From: Eutreptiella sp. 'Long Island Sound 2002'
Taxonomy: Eukaryota > Euglenozoa > Euglenophyceae > Eutreptiales > Eutreptiaceae
Assembly (NCBI GenBank): GCA_964036045.1
Contig: OZ038381.1
Coordinates: forward strand, 154,398,352-154,462,351
Direction of reading: 5' to 3'
Length of the DNA stretch: 64,000 nucleotides
Positions 43,456 through 53,477 of this stretch are shown here, in pieces (within the stretch, counting starts at the first letter, position 1; every line of letters starts with the position of its first letter). The notes under the pieces were generated by a model. That model had not been told where the DNA came from. It did not search any database and saw nothing but the letters and a program-made list of their open reading frames with translations. The position numbers and the translations under genes were made by a program.

Positions 43456-46083
43456 TCACTTGGGGACCTTCCGTGCCCTCTTGCCTGAGTGCTCCTTGGT
43501 GCCCCTTGCCCTTCCCTTGCCCTTGTCCTGCCCCTTCCTGGTGTGGTGGTGGCGGGAGGGGCGCGGTGGGGAGGGGGCGCCGGCGGCCCAGGCCTGGGGG
43601 TGGGTGGCCTGGAGCCACTGGCGGAGGGCTTGGGGGGTGTAGGGGGGGCGGAGGCCCTGGACCGCATCGCGGAGGAGGGCCTCCCATGCCGCTTGCGGCA
43701 TGATGGCCTCCGGGGCGGCCTCGTTGGGGTTTGCGGGGGTGCGGGTGCGCACCTCCTCAAAGGTATGTACCATGTGCACCCCTTCGTGCCTTCCCGCTCC
43801 TCCGGCCCACTTCACCCAGCGGCGGAGTTCCTGCAGAGCGGGGGGAGACCACCAGGCGAGGTGGGCGGGGGCCCGGGGGGGGGAGGGGTCCGTGCCCGTG
43901 GTCGTGTAGCGGCGGGGGGAGGACGTGGACCTGCGGTGGTGGCGGGGGTGGCGGTGCCTGGGGGAGCGGGAGCGGCGGCGGCGGGGGCTGGGGGTGGAGG
44001 ACGGGTACGGGCGGAGGGGGGAGCGGGAGGGGGAGGTGGACATGGGGCGGCGGTGGCGCGCTCGGTGGCGTCCGGGGGAGCGGGAGTGGTGGTGGTGTGG
44101 GCTGGGGGTGGTGGATGGGTACGGGTGGCGGGGGGAACGGGGAGCCCGGCGGGGCGTGTGGGGGGAGGGGGAGGTGGACGTGGGGCGGCAGTGGCGTGCC
44201 TGGCTGCGTCGGGGGGAGCGGGAGTGGTGGTGGCGGGGGCTGGGGGTGGGGGTCTTGTTTGGCCGGTGGGGGGAGGGGGAGGCGGACATGGGGCGGCGGT
44301 GGCGCTCGTGGTGGTGCCCGGGGGAGCGGGAGCGACGGGAGCGGGGTCCCAGGGGGACGTGGTGGCACCTGGGGGACCGGGAGCGGCGGGAGCGGGTGGT
44401 TGAGGCGCGGTGGGAGTGTGGGCGCCGTGGGCGAGTGTGCCGTGCGGGGGGGGAGCAGGAGCGCAGCCGTTTGCGGGACCGGGCCTCATCGCTGAAGTCG
44501 GGCCAGTCTGGAGACGTCGGCGGCCCCTGGGGGGCCTCGCGCGGTGCTGCCTGGTACTGGGGGGGGGGGGGGAGGTCCCCCGTCGTCCATGGATCCGCCA
44601 CGTAGGGGTGTGGTGGCGGCAGTGGATGGTGGTATGGGTCGAGTGGCTGTCCTTGGCGGGGTTGGGCCCAGAAGGCCCCTTCGGCAATCGGATGGTGGCC
44701 GGGGGGGTACGGATACGGTTCCTGGTACGGGGGTGGTGGCTGGTACGGGGGGGGTGGCCCCTGGTGGTGGTAGGTGGGGTATGTGGGTGGAGCGCTTGGT
44801 GGCTGCCATCCCGTCCGCTGGTGCTGTTCGTGCACGGGGGGTTGTGGCCCGGTGGGGTAGGGCGGTGGGCAGTGGTAGTGGTGGGGGTGGTGTTGGTAGT
44901 GGTGGTGGTGGGGCCGCTCGTGGTGGTGGTGTGGGTAGTGGTGGGGTTGGTGTTGCGGGTATGGCCCATGGACCCCTTGTGGGGTTTCTGGTCCCCCTTG
45001 TGGGGGTGGGGGGTTGGGCATCGTGGGCAGTCGCCGGGGCTGCACTATGTGGTGGGCAGGGGGGGCGGGTTGGGGGCCGGGCTTGACGGTGACGGCGGTC
45101 GAGGGGTCCCATGTCCCTGGGTCGGTTTGGCCGGCGGTGGTGGTGGTTTGTGGGGGATGGATGACGGGGCGCTTGGTGACGGGGATGGGGACGAGGGCTT
45201 GGACGGGGTCGTGCTGGGTTGCCGTCTCTGCGGTTGTGGTGGGTGCCGGCGGGAGGGGGGCGCGGGTTGCGGTGGGTGGGGGGTCTTGGCTTGGGCGAGG
45301 GTCCGGGCGGGGGTGGTGTCGGGTGGGTTTGTGTCGTTGCGTCTGTGGTGTTGTGTGTGCTCGCGTGGGCGCCGGCTTGGGGTTGGGGTCGGGTTTGGGG
45401 TTGGGGTCCGGTTTGGGTTTGGGGTCGGGTTTGGGTTTGGGGTCCGGTTCCAGGTTGAGGAGTACCTCCGTCCGGAGGTGTGAGGGCGCCGATGTCGGGT
45501 CGGGGGTCGTCCCGGTGTGTTGCCGGGGTGCCGGAGTTGCCTGTGTGGGGGTTGGGGGGTCGGTGCGTGCGGCCGCGGCTTTGGCTTTCGCCGTGGCCTT
45601 GAGGATGAGGGCGGCGGGGAGGGGGGGGTCGGAGGATGAGGTGGAGGAGGTGGACGAGGCTGAGGATGAGGAGGAGGTGGTGGACGCGGGTTGGGCTGTG
45701 ATGCGGGCGGGCTTGTGGGCGGCGGCTTCTGCTGCGGCCACGGCGGGGAGGATGGAGGGCATGTCCTCGGGCTGTAGGTTGGGGGCGGGCGGCTGGGGGG
45801 GCCCGGTCGTGACCTGGCGGCCCGGCGGGCCGATCTGGTCGGCAGCGGCGGGGGAGGGAGGCGCGGGGCTGTGGCCTTCTCCTTCTGGGCTCGGCTGGGC
45901 CCGGGTCCTGCAATGTGCGAGGTCGTGTGGGTTGGCGTCCGCGGGGGGGAACAGTTCGCGTGGGCTGCATTCAGGGGTCGGGGGGGGTGGGCCTGGGTCC
46001 TCTGGGGTGTGTGTGGGGGGCGTGGGCGGGCCACTGGGTGGGGTGGGCGTGCCGCGGGGCGCGGGGCTCCCCTCGGCGGGTGT
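43456..46083 (-). CDS. Pro/His/RS-rich protein with MPQAAWEA domain, insert 1
   Basis: The frame is open from the insert edge (46,083) to a stop at 43,456; the first ATG is at 45,762 (MPSILPAVAAAEAAA), but protein-like sequence (ECSPRELFPPADANPHDLAH) precedes it. In order from the ATG: Ser/Thr-rich stretch, Lys-Pro repeat (PKPKPDPKPKPDPN), His/Pro/Tyr-rich region, then an RS-like domain (about residues 425-620, many RSRSP units), and a C-terminal region with LQELRRWVKWAGG and MPQAAWEALLRDA, ending in a basic tail. The C-terminal domain is shared with insert 3. Very high GC keeps all frames open, so this frame is preferred only because of that shared domain and RS composition. RS domains suggest a nuclear RNA-associated role; function unknown. 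Confidence 0.5.
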   Translation of the reverse strand, partial: TPAEGSPAPRGTPTPPSGPPTPPTHTPEDPGPPPPTPECSPRELFPPADANPHDLAHCRTRAQPSPEGEGHSPAPPSPAAADQIGPPGRQVTTGPPQPPAPNLQPEDMPSILPAVAAAEAAAHKPARITAQPASTTSSSSSASSTSSTSSSDPPLPAALILKATAKAKAAAARTDPPTPTQATPAPRQHTGTTPDPTSAPSHLRTEVLLNLEPDPKPKPDPKPKPDPNPKPDPNPKPAPTRAHTTPQTQRHKPTRHHPRPDPRPSQDPPPTATRAPLPPAPTTTAETATQHDPVQALVPIPVTKRPVIHPPQTTTTAGQTDPGTWDPSTAVTVKPGPQPAPPAHHIVQPRRLPTMPNPPPPQGGPETPQGVHGPYPQHQPHHYPHHHHERPHHHHYQHHPHHYHCPPPYPTGPQPPVHEQHQRTGWQPPSAPPTYPTYHHQGPPPPYQPPPPYQEPYPYPPGHHPIAEGAFWAQPRQGQPLDPYHHPLPPPHPYVADPWTTGDLPPPPQYQAAPREAPQGPPTSPDWPDFSDEARSRKRLRSCSPPARHTRPRRPHSHRASTTRSRRSRSPRCHHVPLGPRSRRSRSPGHHHERHRRPMSASPSPHRPNKTPTPSPRHHHSRSPRRSQARHCRPTSTSPSPHTPRRAPRSPRHPYPSTTPSPHHHHSRSPGRHRARHRRPMSTSPSRSPLRPYPSSTPSPRRRRSRSPRHRHPRHHRRSTSSPRRYTTTGTDPSPPRAPAHLAWWSPPALQELRRWVKWAGGAGRHEGVHMVHTFEEVRTRTPANPNEAAPEAIMPQAAWEALLRDAVQGLRPPYTPQALRQWLQATHPQAWAAGAPSPPRPSRHHHTRKGQDKGKGRARGTKEHSGKRARKVPK

Positions 46084-46088
46084 GTGTG

Positions 46089-48224
46089 GGTTTCAGTTTC
46101 AGGTCCTTCTGGACCAGTTTTTTACAGGACAGGGGAGGCGGCAGGGCGCCGAACACCTCCTCATAGGTTAGGCGCAGTTTTTTCAGTCGGGGGTCAAGGT
46201 TCAGACTCTCCATTTTCTGCAGGAAATCCTCCTCAGCATGGAGGTTGCTCCTACCATGCTCTTTCCTTTTCTGCCGATCAGCCGTTTCGGCAGGTACTGA
46301 GCCGTCATCCCAATCAGGGGGAAAATGTTGCCCATAGTGCAGAGAGTACACTACGGGTATCTCAGGGTCAGGTAGCGTGTAGGAATCATCGTCCTCCTCA
46401 GACCAGATGGAGGATTTCCAGGTCTGTCTGAGGTATTGCAGCCGCTCTTGGCGCTCAATACCTTCGGCCTTCAGGTACAACAGCCGTCGGAGTTCCTGAC
46501 TGTCATGCCCAAACAGTGGCATGTTATTAGAAGCGGGCCGCGCTAGAGCATCAGGACTCTGAGCCACGGGTTCACCTGAGCAAGTATGCTGCATGTGCAG
46601 CACAGGTTTCCCAATAGGGGAAGCAGGTTCTGAGGTTGACTCTAGGTCTACCCCTTCCAGCAACAGCTGGGTTAGGAAGGCACTGTGTTTGAGTTCAACA
46701 CAGCTGGGAACAACAGGAGGGATAGAGCTGGCGATTTCAGACAGTTGGTCGTCAGCGTCCTCCTTCACAGCAGCAGGTTCCAGATCGCCATCAGGGGATT
46801 CACACCCTGTAAGTGTGGCAGCTAGGTGCTCAGGGGATCGTTTTTTGAGATTAGAAAGGGTCAAGCCACACACAGGGGTACAGGGTTGAGGGATCCATCG
46901 ACAATGGATAAGAAAGTGGCCCATTCAGGGGCCTGCATATCTGTGTCTGAGTCCTCAGGCACATAAATGGGACCGTCGGGGAGTTGCACTCTTGCCACAG
47001 TCATTCGGGCCAGGAGTCGGCGCCAAAAAGCGTTTTCACCTGAACAACCCCAGTCAGCGGTGCACATGACAACCTCTCCTCCCTCATAAGCGATTTTGGT
47101 TAGAACCTTCGCGAGCAGGGAGAAGGGAGGGTTAGCATACGCTAGGCCCATTGCTTTCCAGAAGAAACACAAAGCGTTATTCAAATGTGTCGAGCAATAC
47201 AACTGATGTGCTGTTGTTGGCTCGCGAACAATTCCACCTGTATCTTATCCAGGGATACCTGAAGGGCCGCGAGTCCATTTTCAAGAACGTGACGGGCCAA
47301 TTGGTAGTTTTCAGTACGATAGTTAGTCTTGGCTGCGTAGCGCAGCCCAGACTCTTTTCGTCCTGACAGCTCCAAAGGTACGGAGAAGAGCCCACTGCCA
47401 AAGTCGCAGTGTAGAGAATAGGGGCGTTGGAGAGACAACATTTTTACCTGGGGGTTTCTTTGTAGGAATTCGGTGCCAATGACGATGTCAAAGGCGTCAG
47501 TGTCCAACACTCTGCAGTGTTGGGTCACAGTTTAGTCGCCAAGACAAATAGTCACATCGACACCCTCCAAGGATTGAATGGTACGCCCATCCCCTACTCT
47601 TCTGGCCACTGTCTTAGTTTTCTTGAAAGTCTTTAGCAGGCGCCGGGCCACTATAAAGAGTGTAGCGCCGGTGTCAAGCAGTGCTCGAAACATTTTATCC
47701 CCGATTTTCACGAGGATCCAGAAAACCAAGTCCTCCTCTTCAGAGCCGCCCCCCTACTCCTCAGCAGGGAATGTCACATCAACCCCTGCAGCCATGAGGG
47801 ACTTAGCCATTCAGGCCAGTCGCCTCTTCTTTGAGTTGGAACGCTCAGGGGGGGCGTTATCCCCCTGTGGGCGCGTTTTGGGGTCAACAACGGCAGGAAA
47901 GGGAGAAATAGCGGGCGCCGATGAGCGCCTCTGGGGGTTGGGGTTTCCACCCTTGCCACCTCCCTTGCCTCCTCCTTTACCACCCTTATCCCCATTCTGG
48001 GGAGTTCTGGAGGGTGTTTGTGCTTTCTGGCGTTCAGCCTCCTGCCGTTTGCGTTTGTCACTCTCACGTTTTTTATGTGACATTCGTCCTCGTAGTGACG
48101 ACGATTGCCACAGTAACCACAGGTGATGGTACAGCTGAAATGGTCCTGATGGGTCACTGTTTTCCCATCTTTAGTGTGCTGCTGTCGTTTCGGTTGCAGC
48201 ATACAACCACTGCGATGGTCGCAG
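46089..48224 (-). repeat. 2,136-bp direct duplication, copy B
   Basis: The second copy of 38,352-40,486, flanking insert 1 on the right. It covers the Pol linker, protease and Gag C-terminus and carries the same TAA in the protease (47,532-47,534) and the same Gag-Pol UAG. One net indel and a few substitutions distinguish the copies. Confidence 0.92.
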
Positions 48225-48788
48225 TCAGGGGCATGACAGGGTCCTCCCTTGTCATTCACAGGCTTACAGTAAAAGATTGGGGGTGTACCTGTTTCAGGTT
48301 TAACCTCATTCATGGTACGCAGGTTACCCCCCCCCTTTACCACCACCCTTGTTGGTGTTAGTGGGATATTTAGGCCCTTTCCCTTCGCCACGTTCAGGGG
48401 TAGGGGTGCCACCTCAACCCAGGTGTCTCTTCAGGAATTTATCCATATTGGAGTCGTTCTCCCTCTCAAGGGCCAGCTCGATCAGCAGGTCCACAAGGTC
48501 ATGGTACGTGTGGGTCCGACTCTTCCTCTCTGAGGTGGTGCGGCAATCGTCCCACGTACGTGTAGCGATTTTACTCATGAGCCACAGGTTGGGTTCTGTG
48601 GCTCCAGAGGACCCCAGGTTCATTCGTGAGAACAGATACTCCAGCTCGCACAGATATTCAGAGACTCGCGCAGCGGAAGGAAATTCAGGGAGCATAGGGA
48701 GCTCCTCAATCCGTGTGCGTACACTGAGGTCTGTTTCATACACCGGGAAAGGTTTCTCCAGTCATTGGAGAACCTCGGCCCATGTTGA
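46590..48788 (-). pseudogene. Gag middle and C-terminus, protease and linker, copy B
   Basis: Minus-strand order: Gag (48,743-48,414, VYETDLSVRTRIEELPML), Gag C-terminus with CCHC knuckle CGYCGNRRHYEDEC, UAG, protease (47,729-47,532), linker to 46,590, and the RT start cut at the insert 1 edge. A TGA at 48,762-48,764 replaces the Arg codon of EVLQRLEK and is shared with copy C (51,501-51,503). Confidence 0.85.
47808..48788 (-). repeat. 981-bp direct duplication, left copy (flanks insert 2)
   Basis: Matches 50,547-51,527 almost base for base. The left edge is CATTCAGGCC and the right edge is CATGTTGA, after which this copy enters the AGGTTTG repeats of insert 2. Confidence 0.92.
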
Positions 48789-50546
48789 GGTTTGAGGTTT
48801 GAGGTTTGATTTTGCGGGTACTAGACGCCTTTCGGCCCCGGGGGGCCACCTGGTCGGGCCAGGTGATATCCTCCCCACCGGGTCCTAGTGGGGGGCCCTC
48901 CAAGACGCACCTCCTGCCTGGTGGCGGAGTCCCCCGGGTTCACAGAGCTCGGAGCCCCGTCCTTCCCCGGCGTCCCCGTTTCGCCACTCCTCGGTCAGTG
49001 CATCAATTCGCAGCCGTGGCTGCGGGCGCTTACCCACTGCGTCGCCCCCCTAATGCGTGGTCGCCCGGGGCGCCGGCGCCGCCGGGCCCGTGCTACTGGC
49101 TTGTCGCCAGTGGGACCCCCTTGGGCTGGCGCGGAGGCTGCCTAGCCTAGGGGTTGGGGCGTGGCGCTGTGCGCCACTACTGCCTTGGCGGGTGCAGTCT
49201 CCCGTCTGTGTGTGCGCGGCGCTCGCGGCCGGTTCGGGGGGGGTTCGGGCCGGTACCTGGTGTTCTGTCTCTCCTGTTTCCCCCTTCCCGCCCCGCGTGT
49301 TCCGCGCTGCGTGCGGCGGGCCGTCCCCTCCGGGTGTCCCTTACCCTCGCTCGCTGGTACGCCATTCCATGCGGTCTGTGCGTTCCGCGCGCTCGGTCCG
49401 GTTGCCCTTCCGGTAGTCCCCGCGTGTCCTTTTCGTGTGTGTGCGCTCGCGCTCTCGCGGTGTCCGCTCCCCCCCCCGCTGGGTGGTGTGGCGCGCGCAT
49501 CTCGCGTGGTCCCGGCACTGGGCGCTGGTAGGGCCGTTCCACTTGGTCCGTGCCCCTCCGCGTGTCCTGCCCCGGTCCCGTGCTCCGTCTGGCGTGCTTG
49601 GGGGGGGGCGGTCCGGTCCCGGTTCCCCCCTACTTGGCTTGGGGTTGCGGGGGCGGCGGCCCCTGGCCGCCCGTCCTCTGGAGCGGGCAGCCAGGGTTCC
49701 GCGTCCCGCGTGTCCTGGGTGCGGTCGGTGCGGGCGTGGGATCTCCGCACCGGCCCCACACCGTGAGCCCTTGCGGGCCGGTGTTGCTCGCTGTGGGGGT
49801 GGCGGAAGGGCGTCCCCGGGGGGGGTTCTTTCCACCTTTGTGAGGGGCGCCTGGTGTCAGGCGCTGTCCCTCCCCCGGCCGCCTGTCCTCTGGAGCGGGC
49901 TGCCAGGGTTCCGCGACCCGTGTGTCCCGGGTGCGGTCGATACGGGCGTGTGTACCCAGCACCGGCCCCCCAGCGTGCGCCCTTGCGGGCCGGCGTTGCT
50001 CGCTGTGGGGGTGGTGGAAGGGCGTCCCCGGGGGGGGTGCCTTCCACCGTTGTGAGGGGCGCCTGGTGTCAGGCGCTGTCCCTCCCCCGGCCGCCCGTCC
50101 TCTGGAGCGGGCAGCCAGGGTTCCGCGACCCGTGTGTCCCGGGTGCGGTCGATGCGGGCGTGTGGACCCAGCACCGGCCCCACAGCGTGCGCCCTTGCGG
50201 GCCGGCGTTGCTCGCTGTGGGGGTGGCGGAAGGGCGTCCCCGGGGGGGGTGCCTTCCACCGTTGTGAGGGGCGCCTGGTGTCAGGCGCTGTCCCTCCCCC
50301 GGCCGCCCGTCCTCTGGAGCGGGCAGCCAGGGTTCCGCGACCCGTGTGTCCCGGGTGCGGTCGATGCGGGCGTGTGGACCCAGCACCGGCCCCACAGCGT
50401 GCGGCCTTGCGGGCCGGCGTTGCTCGCTGTGGGGGTGGCGGAAGGGCGTCCCCGGGGGGGGTGCCTTCCACCGTTGTGAGGGGCGCCTGGTGTCCGGCGC
50501 TGTCCCTCCCCCGGCCGCCCGTCCTCTGGAGCGGGCAGCCAGGGTT
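48789..50546 (-). mobile_element. GC-rich insert 2 (1.76 kb)
   Basis: Bounded by the 981-bp duplication. The left junction carries three AGGTTTG repeats (48,787-48,808). The right half consists of 212-bp monomers running into the right junction. About 0.87 kb of unique GC-rich DNA (48,810-49,680) lies between. No coding sequence is credible; frames are open only because of composition. It is probably a non-autonomous or deleted relative of inserts 1 and 3. Confidence 0.6.
49681..50546. repeat. 212-bp tandem repeat, four units plus a partial
   Basis: The motif GAGCGGGC(A/T)GCCAGGGTTCC starts units at 49,681, 49,893, 50,105, 50,317 and 50,529, exactly 212 bp apart. The first unit is the most diverged; the last three are nearly identical. 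The fifth is cut after 18 bases, exactly at the junction with element 3. Confidence 0.95.
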
Positions 50547-51527
50547 CATTCAGGCCAGTCGCCTCTTCTTTGAGTTGGAACGCTCAGGGGGGGCGTTATC
50601 CCCCTGTGGGCGCGTTTTGGGGTCAACAACGGCAGGAAAGGGAGAAATAGCGGGCGCCGATGAGCGCCTCTGGGGGTTAGGGTTTCCACCCTTGCCACCT
50701 CCCTTGCCTCCTCCTTTACCACCCTTATCCCCATTCTGGGGAGTTCTGGAGGGTGTTTGTGCTTTCTGGCGTTCAGCCTCCTGCCGTTTGCGTTTGTCAC
50801 TCTCACGTTTTTTATGTGACATTCGTCCTCGTAGTGACGACGATTGCCACAGTAACCACAGGTGATGGTACAGCTGAAATGGTCCTGATGGGTCACTGTT
50901 TTCCCATCTTTAGTGTGCTGCTGTCGTTTCGGTTGCAGCATACAACCACTGCGATGGTCGCAGTCAGGGGCATGACAGGGTCCTCCCTTGTCATTCACAG
51001 GCTTACAGTAAAAGATTGGGGGTGTACCTGTTTCAGGTTTAACCTCATTCATGGTACGCAGGTTACCCCCCCCCTTTACCACCACCCTTGTTGGTGTTAG
51101 TGGGATATTTAGGCCCTTTCCCTTCGCCACGTTCAGGGGTAGGGGTGCCACCTCAACCCAGGTGTCTCTTCAGGAATTTATCCATATTGGAGTCGTTCTC
51201 CCTCTCAAGGGCCAGCTCGATCAGCAGGTCCACAAGGTCATGGTACGTGTGGGTCCGACTCTTCCTCTCTGAGGTGGTGCGGCAATCGTCCCACGTACGT
51301 GTAGCGATTTTACTCATGAGCCACAGGTTGGGTTCTGTGGCTCCAGAGGACCCCAGGTTCATTCGTGAGAACAGATACTCCAGCTCGCACAGATATTCAG
51401 AGACTCGCGCAGCGGAAGGAAATTCAGGGAGCATAGGGAGCTCCTCAATCCGTGTGCGTACACTGAGGTCTGTTTCATACACCGGGAAAGGTTTCTCCAG
51501 TCATTGGAGAACCTCGGCCCATGTTGA
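50547..51527 (-). repeat. 981-bp direct duplication, right copy (flanks insert 2)
   Basis: The partner of 47,808-48,788. It continues without a break into Gag N-terminal sequence at 51,528 (ACAGGTTTTCACAATCTGC), which shows the original element order. Confidence 0.92.
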
Positions 51528-52704
51528 ACAGGTTTTCACAATCTGCTTCACCTGTTTTTGCAAAAAATTCTTTTTCCATGAGCGTTTCAAAAGAGAACAT
51601 TTAGTGGCCACATCCACATGGAATTGGCCAGTAAGTAAAAGAAACTCGGCAAATTCCTTTGCCCATTCGGGCAGGTTTTTCGGGTCGAACTCTGGCAACT
51701 CCAGCTGGATGCTCGCCTGGGCAATTGGTTTGCCACTCTTCCGACCACCTGGGGTAAGGCATGAAGGGGGCAAAGGTACGCCAGCGAGGGGTGCCAGAGC
51801 TGTCAGCCCCTTTTGCTCAGTCTCTGTCACGGGCACGTCCTGTAGCTCAGCGATTGGGACTGTCCTGGCACGGGGATGAGAAGGGCTGGGGCAAGTGACC
51901 TTGGGTAGCAACCTGGACACCCTTGATCATTTGAAATCATCAGCATGCGTGCTCAATCCAGGAGAGGGTGAGGCCGGCACTGGCTTGGGTAAGGGTTCAG
52001 CGATACCCAATTTTGCCTTGACAACCTCAAACAGGGCTGTCACATCTGGATCTTCGGGGCCAGACAGTAGTTTGGCCAGTAGTTCGGCTGTACGGTCCAG
52101 GGCACCATAAGTTGGCTCTGGGAGATGTGAATCCTTCACATAAGCTGGACACACTTCAGGGTTCCTGCTAGTGGTTGGCAGCTCTGGACGCCATGCTGGC
52201 CCTCTTGGTCGCCTGGGTAGAGACACAGTGTCGGCCAGGTCCGTAGGTGGGCCGGACTAAAGGTAGGATCCCATGTCAGTATGTGGTGGGGATCCCAAGG
52301 GTTCGAGTGGTTTCTCTCCATCTTCCCCTCGGACGGACTTGTAGTAGTCTTCGTGGAGCAGGTACTCGTCCATTCTCCTTCTCAGTTCGTCTTGTTCCTC
52401 AGAGCCTCCAACTGCCGTAGACGAAGATGCAGGGCAGGCTGAACGGGAGATGGAGACAGCAACTCTTTGGGCGAAGGTGTTGCGGGCTGTCACCACGGGC
52501 CGCTAAGGCCTCAGTGATTAAGGGTATTGGTATTTCTCTCGGCGCTTCTTGTTCCGCCCTTCTGTGATCTGGATCTTCTTGAGACCCGGATGCAACTCTG
52601 AGCTTCGGCTCACTTGTTGAGATGGGCCCACTGCTGCCAAGTTGTACTTGTACACTCCGAAATGGCCGAGTCGTGGCGGACAGTTGTACTGATGGTGTGG
52701 ACAT
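50550..52704 (-). pseudogene. gag: Gag of element 3, copy C (N-terminus to knuckle)
   Basis: Starts at ATG 52,704 (MSTPSVQLSATTRPFRSVQV), colinear with element 1 Gag: Pro-rich N-terminus, capsid-like region (FDPKNLPEWAKEFAEFLLL), then the zinc knuckle and basic tail up to the insert 2 junction. Stops and frame changes occur near 52,500, 52,258, 51,925 and 51,503. It cannot make full Gag. Confidence 0.85.
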
Positions 52705-52766
52705 ATTGTTTGCTTGGTTGGCCTTGTGTACTTCTCAGAGTCGGTTCGAAGGGTTCTCAAGGGTCG

Positions 52767-52778
52767 CCTTTGCTACCA
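52767..52778 (-). other. primer binding site of element 3, initiator tRNA-Met
   Basis: On the minus strand TGGTAGCAAAGG, matching 11 of 12 bases of the expected initiator tRNA-Met complement and starting with the last LTR base. It confirms the site assigned in element 1. Confidence 0.8.
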
Positions 52779-53189
52779 GAAAGATGTCCTTAATTAGTGC
52801 CCTAATAGTTTTGATGTCCATTTGATCCAAAAGAGTGCACATGAAGTGCTTGATACTAACTTGGAGGCAAGAGGTATGCCAGTTTTCACATAAAAATCAT
52901 TTGTTTTATCCAATTGTGATTGAATCTTTGTACTTAAGCCTGCTTTGTCTATCTGCAGCCCTTCTGCGATACACTGGATTTCAAAACTATTCATTGATTC
53001 GATCCACATCCTGTTCTTGCTCTACCTGCTGCTTTGGTTCTGTTTTGCAACACCAAAACCTGCAGGATTGAAGTTGGTTAGGAATGTGAGGCAAAGGAGT
53101 TAGGCCAGACACAGAATATGACTTGGCGGAGCAACTGAATTCAGAAACAGTTAAAAAGTAGAACCACAATAAGTGGTAGAATCAGTTGA
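52778..53189 (-). repeat. truncated 5' LTR of element 3 with internal inversion
   Basis: About 412 of 710 bp remain; the outer part is missing beyond AATCAGTTGA at 53,189. Sequence at 52,778-52,816 and 53,070-53,189 is in minus orientation like the rest of element 3, but 52,817-53,069 matches the LTR in plus orientation, so this 253-bp piece is inverted in place. Confidence 0.85.
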
Positions 53190-53477
53190 CTCCCTAGATT
53201 GTCGTTTTAAGGTCAAAACCGTTCTACTCAACTCAATCAAGTCTACTCAATTGAATACCATAGATTTCAATTGAACAACTACTTTCCACCATGTCTAATT
53301 CCCATTTAGTGGCACCTCATGTGTTTTCACATTTCCAAAACCATGACAACCATTTCGCAAAATGTATGTCAAACTAGCTACTATTGATTTTTAAACCCTT
53401 GCGACCCTTGCATACCCTATTTTATGCATCTTTCTCACGTTTGATGCAGTTGAAAATTCCATTGAACAACAAGAGAA

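Larger units (their letters stand above)
40487..46088 (-). mobile_element. GC-rich insert 1 (5.6 kb)
   Basis: An abrupt change from the roughly 50% GC element to very GC-rich DNA, bounded by the 2,135-bp duplication. On the left junction is GTAGGTAGGTAGG. It contains, on the minus strand, a long Pro/Arg/Ser-rich ORF (46,083-43,456), then a phosphofructokinase exon (42,952-42,197), then a 1.7-kb G/T-rich stretch with T-runs (41,270-41,365) and a G-run (41,566-41,583), and a stem-loop motif at about 40,721-40,750. No reverse transcriptase or transposase is recognised. Related to insert 3 by gene content, size, orientation and end. Confidence 0.7.
31672..53189 (-). mobile_element. element 3: Ty3/gypsy chromovirus split by two GC-rich inserts
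   Basis: In minus-strand order: partial 5' LTR (53,189-52,778), primer site, gag, then insert 2 with duplication, gag/PR again, insert 1 with duplication, gag end/PR/RT/RH/IN/chromodomain, 3' region, polypurine tract, 3' LTR (32,381-31,672). Subtracting 40,487-48,224 and 48,789-51,527 leaves 11,041 bp; adding about 298 bp lost from the 5' LTR gives about 11.34 kb, against 11,317 bp for element 1. It is therefore one element expanded by two insert-plus-duplication events. It sits inside the RT of element 2. Several nonsense codons show it is dead. Confidence 0.85.

Noticed and set aside
43489-45483. Gly-rich plus-strand ORFs of 250-385 codons
   Set aside because: They are the antisense of the Pro/Arg/Ser-rich minus-strand ORF; only the minus-strand frame shares a domain with insert 3.
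40487-46088. Helitron, based on gene-fragment capture
   Set aside because: No 5' TC or 3' CTRR end with terminal hairpin, no Rep/helicase, and kilobase flanking duplications are not made by Helitrons.
49142-50865. ORFs of 180-300 codons on both strands in insert 2
   Set aside because: They follow the 212-bp tandem repeat in several frames at once and merge with Gag antisense at the junction; there is no protein-like signal.
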